From positions 1 to 54,437 of the forward strand of contig JABFQW010000113.1 in the NCBI GenBank assembly GCA_013141455.1: a stretch of DNA of 54,437 nt. Direction: 5' to 3'. Shown in pieces: positions 14,973-22,917 of the stretch. Below the pieces are notes generated by a model. That model saw nothing but the letters and a program-made list of their open reading frames with translations. It was not told the origin of the DNA and did not search any database. This DNA is from Bacteroidales bacterium (GTDB taxonomy: Bacteria; Bacteroidota; Bacteroidia; Bacteroidales; F082). A program made the translations under genes and the position numbers. Numbering within the stretch: position 1 is the first letter of the stretch; every line of letters starts with the position of its first letter.

Positions 14973-16276
14973 TTTTGCCTGAAAAAGAGTTGAATCGGGA
15001 CACCTCTAAAATTAAACTGTTCCCTGATTTTATTTTCGAGAAAACGCTTATACCCATCTTTCACATCTTTCGGCAGATTGCAAAAGAATACAAACTGAGG
15101 GGCATATGTTTTTAACTGTGTGATATACTTTATCTTAATATATTTACCCCGCGATGCCGCCGGTGGCGGCGATGCCTCGATAATTGGCAATAATACTTCG
15201 TTAAGCACCGAAGTAAGGATGTTGCGTTTTCGGTTTTCATATACTTCCTGTGCTACCTCAAGCACTTTGAATATCCTTTGTTTGTTAATTACCGAGGTAA
15301 AAATAATCGGTACATCGGTAAAAGGAGCCATACGCTCGAGTATGGCTTTTTCGAACTCAATATGGGTATTCGAGTTTTTCTCAACCAAATCCCATTTGTT
15401 CACGACAACAACCAATCCTTTCCGGTTCTTCTCAACCAAATGCAGTATGCTCAGATCCTGCGATTCGATGCCATGCTGCGCATCGAGCATCAAAATAACA
15501 ACATCACTATCTTCGATGGATCGTATGGCTCGTAGTACTGAATAAAACTCGATGTTTTCGAAAACCTTCGCTTTTTTTCGCAAGCCCGCCGTATCAACCA
15601 ACATAAAATCCATCCCGTAAGCATTGAACCGGGTATGGATCGAATCGCGCGTGGTACCTGCGATATCAGTTACAATATTCCGGTCAACACCCAAAAACGC
15701 ATTGATGATTGATGATTTCCCAACATTAGGGCGACCGACAACAGCGAATTTAGGCAAATCGGGTCCGGTTTCAACTTCCTTTGCAGGCAACAACTTCACC
15801 ACCTCGTCCAATAACTCTCCGGTTCCACTTCCGTTGACGGCCGAAACAGGATACACCTCTCCGAGCCCTAATGAATAGAACTCCTGGGCATCAATAATCC
15901 GGTTTGGATTGTCCACCTTATTGGCAACAAGCAGTATATTTTTATTCGATTGACGCAAGATGTTTGCCACCTCCATATCGAGCATATGCATTCCTTCGCG
16001 CGCATCAACAACAAACAAAATAACATCGGCTTCTTCTATCGCGAGTGCAACCTGTTTGCGGATTTCTCCTTCAAACACATCTTCCGAACCCATCACATAT
16101 CCGCCGGTATCAATAATTGAAAATCCTATACCATTCCAGTCACTGGTTCCATAGTGCCTGTCGCGGGTAACACCGCTTGTTTCTTCAACAATTGCCTGAC
16201 GTGATTGTACCATCCGGTTAAAAAAAGTAGATTTACCCACATTCGGACGACCCACAATAGCAACAATATTTCCCAT
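14969..16276 (-). CDS. der: Ribosome assembly GTPase Der (EngA)
   Basis: Der is an essential GTPase for 50S subunit maturation. The 435-residue protein contains two tandem G domains: the first P-loop GRPNVGKST at residues 9-17, then DTGGYV and NKVD; the second GRPNVGKSS at about 180, with DTAGLRKK and [10 protein letters not shown]-terminal KH-like domain ends the protein ([13 protein letters not shown]...[15 protein letters not shown]). Length is normal. It begins 10 bases after the era stop and overlaps hslR by four bases. Confidence 0.97.
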   Translation of the reverse strand: MGNIVAIVGRPNVGKSTFFNRMVQSRQAIVEETSGVTRDRHYGTSDWNGIGFSIIDTGGYVMGSEDVFEGEIRKQVALAIEEADVILFVVDAREGMHMLDMEVANILRQSNKNILLVANKVDNPNRIIDAQEFYSLGLGEVYPVSAVNGSGTGELLDEVVKLLPAKEVETGPDLPKFAVVGRPNVGKSSIINAFLGVDRNIVTDIAGTTRDSIHTRFNAYGMDFMLVDTAGLRKKAKVFENIEFYSVLRAIRSIEDSDVVILMLDAQHGIESQDLSILHLVEKNRKGLVVVVNKWDLVEKNSNTHIEFEKAILERMAPFTDVPIIFTSVINKQRIFKVLEVAQEVYENRKRNILTSVLNEVLLPIIEASPPPAASRGKYIKIKYITQLKTYAPQFVFFCNLPKDVKDGYKRFLENKIREQFNFRGVPIQLFFRQK

Positions 16277-16286
16277 ATTTTATATT

Positions 16287-17168
16287 TTAAGCTTCGTAAC
16301 CAAAGCGCTTTAATAAACCTTCGTTGTCACGCCAATCTTTACTTACTTTGACGCTCATCTCAAGAAAAACTTTTTTTCCTGTAAACTCCTCAAGATCAAT
16401 ACGTGCCATTGTTCCTGTCCTTTTTATGGCTGAGCCTTGCTTGCCAATAATGATTGCTTTTTGCGATTCACGCGAAGCATAGATCACCGCACTAATTTTA
16501 ATAAGTTTATTCCCTTCCTCAAAGGCATCAATCGCTACCTCAACCGAATAAGGTATTTCCTGCTGATAATTCAACAGTATTTTCTCCCTTATAATTTCAG
16601 CTGCAAAAAAACGCTGCGATTTATCAGTGAGTTCGTCCTTCGGAAAATAGGGTGGTGATTCGGGTAATACATCGACAATCTTTTCGAAGATTCCTTTCAC
16701 ATTGAATTCCAATGATGCTGAAACGGCAAAAATCGTTGCAGCTGGCAGTTTCTTTTGCCAGTTGACAATTAATTCATTCACCTCATCCTGGCCCGAAAGA
16801 TCAATTTTGTTCAGGATGACAAAAACAGGAATATTTGCACTGATAATCCGTTTAACCGTTTCATCGTAATCGGCATTTTCTTTGACATCTATTACAAATA
16901 AAACTAAGTCGGCATCAATAAGGGCTGTGCTCACGAACGAATTCATGATTTCATGCATCTTATATGCAGGTTTATCGATAATACCGGGTGTATCAGAAAA
17001 AACGATTTGATAACCATCATCGTTCACAATTCCAAGAATCCGGTGCCTGGTTGTCTGTGCTTTGGAGGTGATTATTGACAGTTTGGTGCCAACTAAGGCG
17101 TTCATTAAGGTCGATTTGCCAACATTTGGATTGCCTATGATGTTGACATAGCCCGATTTATGCGTCAT
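16287..17168 (-). CDS. era: GTPase Era
   Basis: Era binds the 3' end of 16S rRNA and couples 30S assembly to cell growth. The 293-residue protein has the P-loop GNPNVGKST at residues 12-20, the switch region TTRHRILGIVND, DTPGIID, the NKIDL specificity motif and a C-terminal KH domain with KAIIIGKQGSAIKRTG. Length matches the family (~300). It is the first gene of the era-der-hslR-EEP operon and diverges from the initiator tRNA gene. Confidence 0.97.
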   Translation of the reverse strand: MTHKSGYVNIIGNPNVGKSTLMNALVGTKLSIITSKAQTTRHRILGIVNDDGYQIVFSDTPGIIDKPAYKMHEIMNSFVSTALIDADLVLFVIDVKENADYDETVKRIISANIPVFVILNKIDLSGQDEVNELIVNWQKKLPAATIFAVSASLEFNVKGIFEKIVDVLPESPPYFPKDELTDKSQRFFAAEIIREKILLNYQQEIPYSVEVAIDAFEEGNKLIKISAVIYASRESQKAIIIGKQGSAIKRTGTMARIDLEEFTGKKVFLEMSVKVSKDWRDNEGLLKRFGYEA

Positions 17169-17191
17169 GAAAATATTTTTTTATAAAAGCC

Positions 17192-17222
17192 TTGTTTTGC
17201 AAAGAAACAAAAATTACCTTTG
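17192..17222 (+). promoter_or_regulatory. Bacteroidetes promoter (-33/-7) for tRNA-fMet
   Basis: TTG (17192-17194) and the -7 box TACCTTTG (17215-17222) are 20 bases apart, close to the Bacteroidetes consensus TTTG-N19-21-TAnnTTTG. The predicted start leaves a leader of roughly 95 bases before the tRNA. This is the only promoter in the window where both boxes are convincing. Confidence 0.55.
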
Positions 17223-17322
17223 CAGTCCCGTTTTTGAGGCGAATAAATTAATTGGCTAATGTTTTTTAGAAGCAAAAATCGAAGACAGGGAATTAAAAAT
17301 GGTTCTTTCGAATAAAATATAT

Positions 17323-17394
<72 letters not shown>

Positions 17395-17400
17395 CTAATT

Positions 17401-17437
17401 TCCCTTGTGAGTAATTTACTTACAGGGGATTTTTTTT
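17401..17437 (+). terminator. Intrinsic terminator of tRNA-fMet
   Basis: TCCCTTGTGAGT (17401-17412) pairs with ACTTACAGGGGA (17418-17429), with two G-T wobbles, followed by eight T residues. It begins seven bases after the tRNA. Confidence 0.85.
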
Positions 17438-17485
17438 AACTACTATTTTTTGAACGAACAATGGATTTTTCTCTGAGCTAATCAA

Positions 17486-17944
17486 TCACTCACTTTTCGT
17501 ATAATCTGTTTCGCTGATCTGTTTTCCGTGCTCATCCCACGATTTCCAGAGACCAGTCCGTTCTCCGTTCTCATAATAACCATCAATCTGAACCTGACCA
17601 TTTGGATAATACACCAATCCATGTCCAACACGAATTCCTTTTCTGAATGAACCTTTGCTCCATACTTTACCATCATCATACCACGATATCCATTCACCCT
17701 CACGCAAGCCATTGCTTATCTGACCTTCCATACTTTTCGTTCCGTTTTTATGAAACTGGATTTCTCTTACCCAGACTTTTTGACCCTGTATAACATCAAA
17801 AATCTTTACCAATTTGGGTTTCCCGTCAGGAAAAGTACTGACAACTTCACTGTTTTCGGGAATAACGGACTTTGGTTTCTCTTGTTTACAACCAAATATT
17901 TCAACAGTCATTAACAATATAACAAGTAAATTTACTATTCTCAT
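17486..17944 (-). CDS. MORN-repeat-like (YwqK family) lipoprotein
   Basis: This 152-residue protein has a lipoprotein signal ending EIFGC (about residue 19). Four or so imperfect ~23-residue beta repeats follow, with the pattern G..xGEWxxWYxDGKVxxKGxF and GxxVYYPNGQVQIDGYYENGERTGLWKSW, the MORN-like repeat found in the YwqK toxin-antitoxin-type family. The function of these exported repeat proteins is not established, and I see no partner toxin. Its start overlaps the pyrC stop by four bases, so it is the second gene of a pyrC operon. Confidence 0.75.
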   Translation of the reverse strand: MRIVNLLVILLMTVEIFGCKQEKPKSVIPENSEVVSTFPDGKPKLVKIFDVIQGQKVWVREIQFHKNGTKSMEGQISNGLREGEWISWYDDGKVWSKGSFRKGIRVGHGLVYYPNGQVQIDGYYENGERTGLWKSWDEHGKQISETDYTKSE

Positions 17945-19296
17945 CTGTCAAAGATTAAGCGTTCACCTCGCGTTGTCTCATTGAATTTACCGGTATCGAA
18001 AACGAGATTTCCATTCACATAAGTCTGACACACAGATGTTTTAAACATCTCACCTTCGAAAGGCGACCATCCAACTTTGTAATAGATATTCGATTTCTCA
18101 ACCAGTTCTGCTTTATTCAGGTCAAGCACCACCAAATCGGCTGCATAACCTTCACGGATGAATCCCCGATTTTGAACCTGAAATGCGATGGCCGGGTTAT
18201 GGCACATTTTCTGAACCAAAAACTCGAGTGAGACCTTACCCTGATGATAAAACTCAATCATTGCCGGTAAAAGGTGTTGTACCAAAGGACCACCTGATGG
18301 TGCATGAAAATAGGGGCGCAATTTCTCTTCGTAACTATGAGGCGCATGATCGGTAGCGATCACATCGATCCGCCCATCGAGCAGTGCAGTCCATAACATC
18401 GCACGATCAGCGTCTGACTTTATTGCCGGATTCCATTTTATGAAATTACCTTTTGTTGCATAATCGGCATCGCTAAACCAAAGGTGATGCAAACAAACCT
18501 CAGCCGTAATACGTTTGTCCTTCAACGGAATATCATTCCTAAAGAGTGACATTTCCATTGCAGTTGAAAGATGCAGTATATGCAATCTGGTATTAAATTT
18601 CTCTGCCAGCGACACTGCTTGTGCAGATGACAGATAACAAGCCTCAGCGCTTCGGATAAGCGGATGAACCGATGCAGGGGTGTCCTCTTTATAGAGCGCC
18701 CGATAATCGATGAAATTCTTTTGAATGGTTGGCTCGTCCTCACAATGAACAGCAACTAAGCAAGGTGATTCCGAAAATATACCTTGTAATGTTTTCTGAT
18801 TATCGACAAGCATATTACCCGTGCTTGAGCCCATAAACACTTTAATACCGCATACCAGCTTTGGGTCAGTTTTGATTACTTCGGACAGATTATCGTTTGA
18901 AGCACCTAAATAAAAGGAGTAATTGACCAACGATTTTTGGGAGGCAAGATTATATTTTTCTTCCAATAAATCCTGTGTTAATGTATGAGGCACAGTATTG
19001 GGCATTTCCATGAAACTCGTAATGCCACCAGCTGCTGCCGCCCTGGATTCGGAATAAATATCGCCTTTGTGTGTAAAACCGGGTTCACGAAAATGAACCT
19101 GATCATCGATCACACCCGGTATGATTACCTTACCAGTGGCATCGACCCTTTCGAACAATCGATATTTTGCCGAATTGGTTTCATCACCAGGATTCAATAT
19201 CTTTTCAATCTTACCCTGGCTCACAACGATATCGGCGAAGAATCGTTTGCCTTCGTTCACAATTTCGGCTCCCTGAATCAAAAATGATTTTGACAT
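17941..19296 (-). CDS. pyrC: Dihydroorotase
   Basis: Dihydroorotase closes carbamoyl-aspartate to dihydroorotate in pyrimidine synthesis. The 451-residue amidohydrolase shows GVIDDQVHFREPGFTHKGD, the carboxylated lysine region CGIKVFMGSSTGNML, VHCEDE, LHILHLST and IATDHAPHSYEEK. In the first metal motif the family His-x-His reads Gln-x-His (DDQVHF), which I know as a normal variant of the Bacteroidetes class I enzymes and not a defect. Length is typical. A MORN-like lipoprotein gene overlaps its 3' end, and a Dpm1-like glycosyltransferase lies 126 bases upstream on the same strand. Confidence 0.94.
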   Translation of the reverse strand: MSKSFLIQGAEIVNEGKRFFADIVVSQGKIEKILNPGDETNSAKYRLFERVDATGKVIIPGVIDDQVHFREPGFTHKGDIYSESRAAAAGGITSFMEMPNTVPHTLTQDLLEEKYNLASQKSLVNYSFYLGASNDNLSEVIKTDPKLVCGIKVFMGSSTGNMLVDNQKTLQGIFSESPCLVAVHCEDEPTIQKNFIDYRALYKEDTPASVHPLIRSAEACYLSSAQAVSLAEKFNTRLHILHLSTAMEMSLFRNDIPLKDKRITAEVCLHHLWFSDADYATKGNFIKWNPAIKSDADRAMLWTALLDGRIDVIATDHAPHSYEEKLRPYFHAPSGGPLVQHLLPAMIEFYHQGKVSLEFLVQKMCHNPAIAFQVQNRGFIREGYAADLVVLDLNKAELVEKSNIYYKVGWSPFEGEMFKTSVCQTYVNGNLVFDTGKFNETTRGERLIFDR

Positions 19297-19422
19297 GGTA
19301 ATTGAATTAAATTAACCGGTTCGTAAGTGAAAAATCTTTAAAGTGATACAATATAAAGGTCGAAAAGATAACACAAAATCATTCATTATGAATAACTTAT
19401 TTGATTAGAATAGCTTTACTAT

Positions 19423-20172
19423 CTAACTATTGACAGGTTTAATCCGCCCAATGATACTTCGCCACCGTAATGAAATAACACCAAGTATCGCTTCTTTAAA
19501 AATCCCTTTATTCATTTTTGAAGTCCCTTCGGTACGGTCAGTAAAAATAATCGGCACCTCCTTTACAACAAAACCAAGTTTATAGGCTGTGTATTTCATT
19601 TCGATCTGGAAAGCATAACCAACGAATTTGATTCTATCCAGATTAATTGTTTCTAAAACTTTACGCCGGTAGCAAACAAAACCTGCAGTGGTATCCCTAA
19701 CTTTGAGTCGGGTAACGAAACGAACGTAAGCAGAAGCGTAATACGACATCAACACCCTGCCCATCGGCCAGTTCACAACATTTACACCCGTGATATAACG
19801 TGAGCCAACAACCAGATCGCCGCCTTTTGAAGCAGCATCATACAATTTGAGTAAATCGTGTGGATTATGCGAAAAATCGGCATCCATTTCAAAGATATAC
19901 TGATAGTTACGTTTAAGCGCCCATCTGAAACCATGAATATAGGCAGTGCCTAATCCAAGTTTTCCTTTTCGTTCTTCGATGAAAAGATGATCAGGATATT
20001 TTTTCATCAACGACTTAACAATATCAGCCGTACCGTCAGGGCTATTGTCCTCAACAATCAGTAAATCAAATTGTTTACTGAGGCTAAAAACTGTTTGAAT
20101 GATATTTTCGATATTCTCTTTTTCGTTGTAAGTTGGTATGATTACAAGGCTGTCCGACATAGGTTCAGGCAT
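19423..20172 (-). CDS. Polyprenol monophosphomannose synthase-like GT2 glycosyltransferase
   Basis: This is a Dpm1-like family 2 glycosyltransferase that transfers a sugar from a nucleotide donor to polyprenyl phosphate at the membrane. The 249-residue protein begins VIIPTYNEKENIE and contains LLIVEDNSPDGTAD, the DxD motif EMDADFSHNP, the acceptor region VVGSRYITG and DTTAGFVCYRR, then PIIFTDRTEGTSKMN. There is no C-terminal membrane domain, as in the short Dpm1 type. Two starts are possible, at 20172 (MPEPM) and 20160 (MSDSLVII); both fit the -7 box at 20200. The donor could be GDP-mannose or UDP-glucose; sequence alone does not say. Confidence 0.87.
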   Translation of the reverse strand: MPEPMSDSLVIIPTYNEKENIENIIQTVFSLSKQFDLLIVEDNSPDGTADIVKSLMKKYPDHLFIEERKGKLGLGTAYIHGFRWALKRNYQYIFEMDADFSHNPHDLLKLYDAASKGGDLVVGSRYITGVNVVNWPMGRVLMSYYASAYVRFVTRLKVRDTTAGFVCYRRKVLETINLDRIKFVGYAFQIEMKYTAYKLGFVVKEVPIIFTDRTEGTSKMNKGIFKEAILGVISLRWRSIIGRIKPVNS

Positions 20173-20199
20173 TTATTGGATACTGAGTAAAACGATTTG

Positions 20200-20207
20200 C
20201 AAAATTA
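20200..20207 (-). promoter_or_regulatory. Bacteroidetes -7 box for the GT2 gene
   Basis: Minus strand TAATTTTG, a match to TAnnTTTG, 27 bases upstream of the start at 20172. No clear -33 box. Confidence 0.4.
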
Positions 20208-20262
20208 TGATTAAAAGTGAATTATTATAATTTTTAACGAAGATTAACCAAGCCTTTTTGAA

Positions 20263-20302
20263 TACAAAAAAGGCATCCAGATTTCTGAAAGCCTTTTTTG
20301 TA
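20263..20302. terminator. Intrinsic terminator of the PLD-like gene
   Basis: TACAAAAAAGGC (20263-20274) pairs perfectly with GCCTTTTTTGTA (20291-20302) around a 16-base loop. It follows the minus-strand gene that ends at 20337 by 35 bases. The A/T-rich base of the stem supplies the U-tract. Confidence 0.75.
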
Positions 20303-20336
20303 AGTATCAAAACTAAATGTTGGGGATGTAACACCT

Positions 20337-22868
20337 TTAATTAACAATCACCTTCTGATACCAGATAGTGTTTGTCGTAATTAATCTTAAAAAATAAGTC
20401 CCCCGAACTTCCACGGGCAAGTTATAATTCATGATGTTTTCACCATTTGTGAGCTTAATTTGTTGTTCAGATATAAGTTTACCAGTGATGTCAAGTAGTT
20501 GAAAATGACCCAAATCGGTTACTTGTGAAACAAAGGATACTGTCATTTTTCCATCTTTTACCGGGTTTGGATACACGGTCAAATTGTTTCTTGTTTCTGA
20601 CTCAGTAATTCCATCAGGATTATTAACGTGAATAAATATTTTAGCTAATGCATATAAATCCGGGGATGCCTGATAAGCAATCCGATAAGTAATGGAATCA
20701 TTTCCTTGAAAATCAGTATTTGGCTGATAGCTGATAAAATTAGGATTACTAATTGGTTTAAATGCAGTTCCATTAACAGCCTGAACTTCAACACTTACAG
20801 TCACAGGTGCCAATACTTCATCATTTTCGAGCACAGCAAAGGTAATGGTATGATTAAGTTTCGTTGTATCTATGTCATTAACAGCAATTGGAGGAGAGGT
20901 CAGCTCGGTTAGTATTCCATGGTTTTCAACGAAGCGTTTCACGAAATTCTGATAATAAATGTTAGCAATGGTAGCATCATGAACGATAACAGTGTTCTCA
21001 TCATTATAACTGTCAGCTGATGCACTCCAATTATGGCAACCGGTGAAAACAAACGGATCTGAAGCCGCTGCATCCTGATCCACAATCATATATTTATGAT
21101 GCAGCATACCACCTGTTACTTCATCAAAAGTATAATGCGTGTCAAGTGCTTCTGATAGTATTGTATTCACAGCATCTGAATTATTAGCTTCTTCATTGGT
21201 AATTACGTTAACAGCAGCACTTGCTGTCACACGGGAAGCAATTGCATCGGCCATTTCAGTACGGGTAATCAACATTGTTGCAATACTAAGGTCATGATTT
21301 GCTGTGTTGATGTTTTGAACAATACGGGAATTCACGCCATCAGTAGGGCTAAAATAGCACTCAACGATTTTACCACCAATCACAAAGTTATGTGGAGTAT
21401 TGTTCTTTTTAGTAAAACCAAAACGTGCTTCTGCTGCATTCTGGATTACCGATGAAGAACCCCACATTTCTTCAAATTCAATTTTATACGTACGAGCCAG
21501 GCTCTGATCCTGAATGATAATTACATTATTTGCATCTTCGTTAATCTGACCATCGGTTAGGTTGGTTGAACCGGTCCAGACCAACGGATCGTTTGGATTT
21601 TCAGATTCAGTATCAAACACGATAAATTTGTTGTGCATAATACCATCACGATGGTATTCATCAGGGCCAACAAAGACATGTACATTTTCGCCTTGAAGCT
21701 GATCCGTACCACTGTGATCTGTTGTTCCACATACGATAACACGCACCTGAACACCTCTGGTACCCGCCGTATTCAATGCACTACTCACATTACTGATACC
21801 TGTATTATTGAAATTGTACATTGTAAAGTCGATAGTATATTTTGCACGATTGATATAGCTTATTAATGTATCATCCAGTGCATTAGGTAAGGTAATTGCA
21901 TCTACTCCATGAGAATAAAAAGTATCCACAGCAGTATTAAAATAAACCTTTATGTCTCCTGTCGAATTTGAAATGGTTGCAAAGGGGATGATTCCTGAAA
22001 AAGCTGTATCACTTCCGCTAACTGAAAAAGCCTGCACCCATATTACCTGACCGGCTGTGAGGCCAGTAATTGATAAATAATGTTCAGTAGAACCACCATC
22101 ACCAGTCGCCAAGTTTGTATTCACCGTTTCTTCAGTTAATCCATAGAACATTTCAGTGGTACCTTCAATATTCGTCTCCCAATAGAATTCGAGTTGGGTC
22201 TGAGTGAAGTTCGTGTTTTCGAGTATGCTTGTCAGATAGATTGAACTGGTCATTTCAATATCTTCGAATTTACGTGGGAGTAATTGATACCCACCATTTG
22301 GGTCATCAAAAGAAAACTGTGAACAGATAGCAGTTAAATTTACCAGGCCACTTGGGATTGTTTGTCCGATAATATCTGTTTGACCGTTTTTTATATATAT
22401 ATAACCGGTTTCTCCATCAGAAGTGAACTGATATTTCTTATTGCCAACAAATGTCCCGGCATCAGAAAAAAGAACATTATTTACCCTGACCAATTCAGCT
22501 TCGCTCGATTCATCGATCTGTGACGGAGTTAAAACCAATGGTTCGGGTAATGGATTAGCTGTTGATAAAACTGAATAACTGCTAACAGGGTCAATCTCCA
22601 GCAATTGATTATAACTTTTCAAAGTACCGGTAATGGAAACTGAATCACCTCTGTTTATACTATTCAAGGTTGAACTATAAGCAGCAATACCGGCTGTATT
22701 GTCCTGAAAATATTTGATAGGGTTCATTTCACTACCGTTGGTAACGATACCTTTAACGGTAACTACTGTCCCTTCGGGCAAGTTTCTTGCTTCCTGTATG
22801 GTAGTTTGGGCAAATATGATGACCGAAAAACCAAAAAATGTTATAAGAAGGATTAAAGATTTTTTCAT
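20337..22868 (-). CDS. Phospholipase D-like surface protein with T9SS sorting domain
   Basis: This is an 843-residue secreted protein. After the signal peptide (FGFSVIIFAQ) comes an OB-fold domain (about residues 22-205, TVVTVKGIVTNG), then a fibronectin-like segment. A two-HKD phospholipase-D catalytic region follows: HNKFIVFD...GSTNLTDG (about 410) and HHKYMIVD...GCHNWSASA (about 588). The second motif has Cys-His in place of the usual Ser. A beta-sandwich (PPIAVNDIDTT) precedes the T9SS domain (NLTVYPNPVKDGKMTV...GTYFLRL). Two HKD motifs form one active site for phosphodiester hydrolysis, so a secreted nuclease or phospholipase is expected. It is the third gene of a probable operon with a TonB receptor and a lamin-tail protein. 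Confidence 0.88.
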   Translation of the reverse strand: MKKSLILLITFFGFSVIIFAQTTIQEARNLPEGTVVTVKGIVTNGSEMNPIKYFQDNTAGIAAYSSTLNSINRGDSVSITGTLKSYNQLLEIDPVSSYSVLSTANPLPEPLVLTPSQIDESSEAELVRVNNVLFSDAGTFVGNKKYQFTSDGETGYIYIKNGQTDIIGQTIPSGLVNLTAICSQFSFDDPNGGYQLLPRKFEDIEMTSSIYLTSILENTNFTQTQLEFYWETNIEGTTEMFYGLTEETVNTNLATGDGGSTEHYLSITGLTAGQVIWVQAFSVSGSDTAFSGIIPFATISNSTGDIKVYFNTAVDTFYSHGVDAITLPNALDDTLISYINRAKYTIDFTMYNFNNTGISNVSSALNTAGTRGVQVRVIVCGTTDHSGTDQLQGENVHVFVGPDEYHRDGIMHNKFIVFDTESENPNDPLVWTGSTNLTDGQINEDANNVIIIQDQSLARTYKIEFEEMWGSSSVIQNAAEARFGFTKKNNTPHNFVIGGKIVECYFSPTDGVNSRIVQNINTANHDLSIATMLITRTEMADAIASRVTASAAVNVITNEEANNSDAVNTILSEALDTHYTFDEVTGGMLHHKYMIVDQDAAASDPFVFTGCHNWSASADSYNDENTVIVHDATIANIYYQNFVKRFVENHGILTELTSPPIAVNDIDTTKLNHTITFAVLENDEVLAPVTVSVEVQAVNGTAFKPISNPNFISYQPNTDFQGNDSITYRIAYQASPDLYALAKIFIHVNNPDGITESETRNNLTVYPNPVKDGKMTVSFVSQVTDLGHFQLLDITGKLISEQQIKLTNGENIMNYNLPVEVRGTYFLRLITTNTIWYQKVIVN

Positions 22869-22917
22869 GATTTTATTTTTGAATGATATTGATAATGAAT
22901 TAATTTATGGTTAAACA

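Noticed and set aside
19100-19140. Missing first histidine in the pyrC metal motif (DDQVHF) as a sign of an inactive enzyme
   Set aside because: Gln in this place is a familiar variant in Bacteroidetes dihydroorotases, and all other metal ligands are present.
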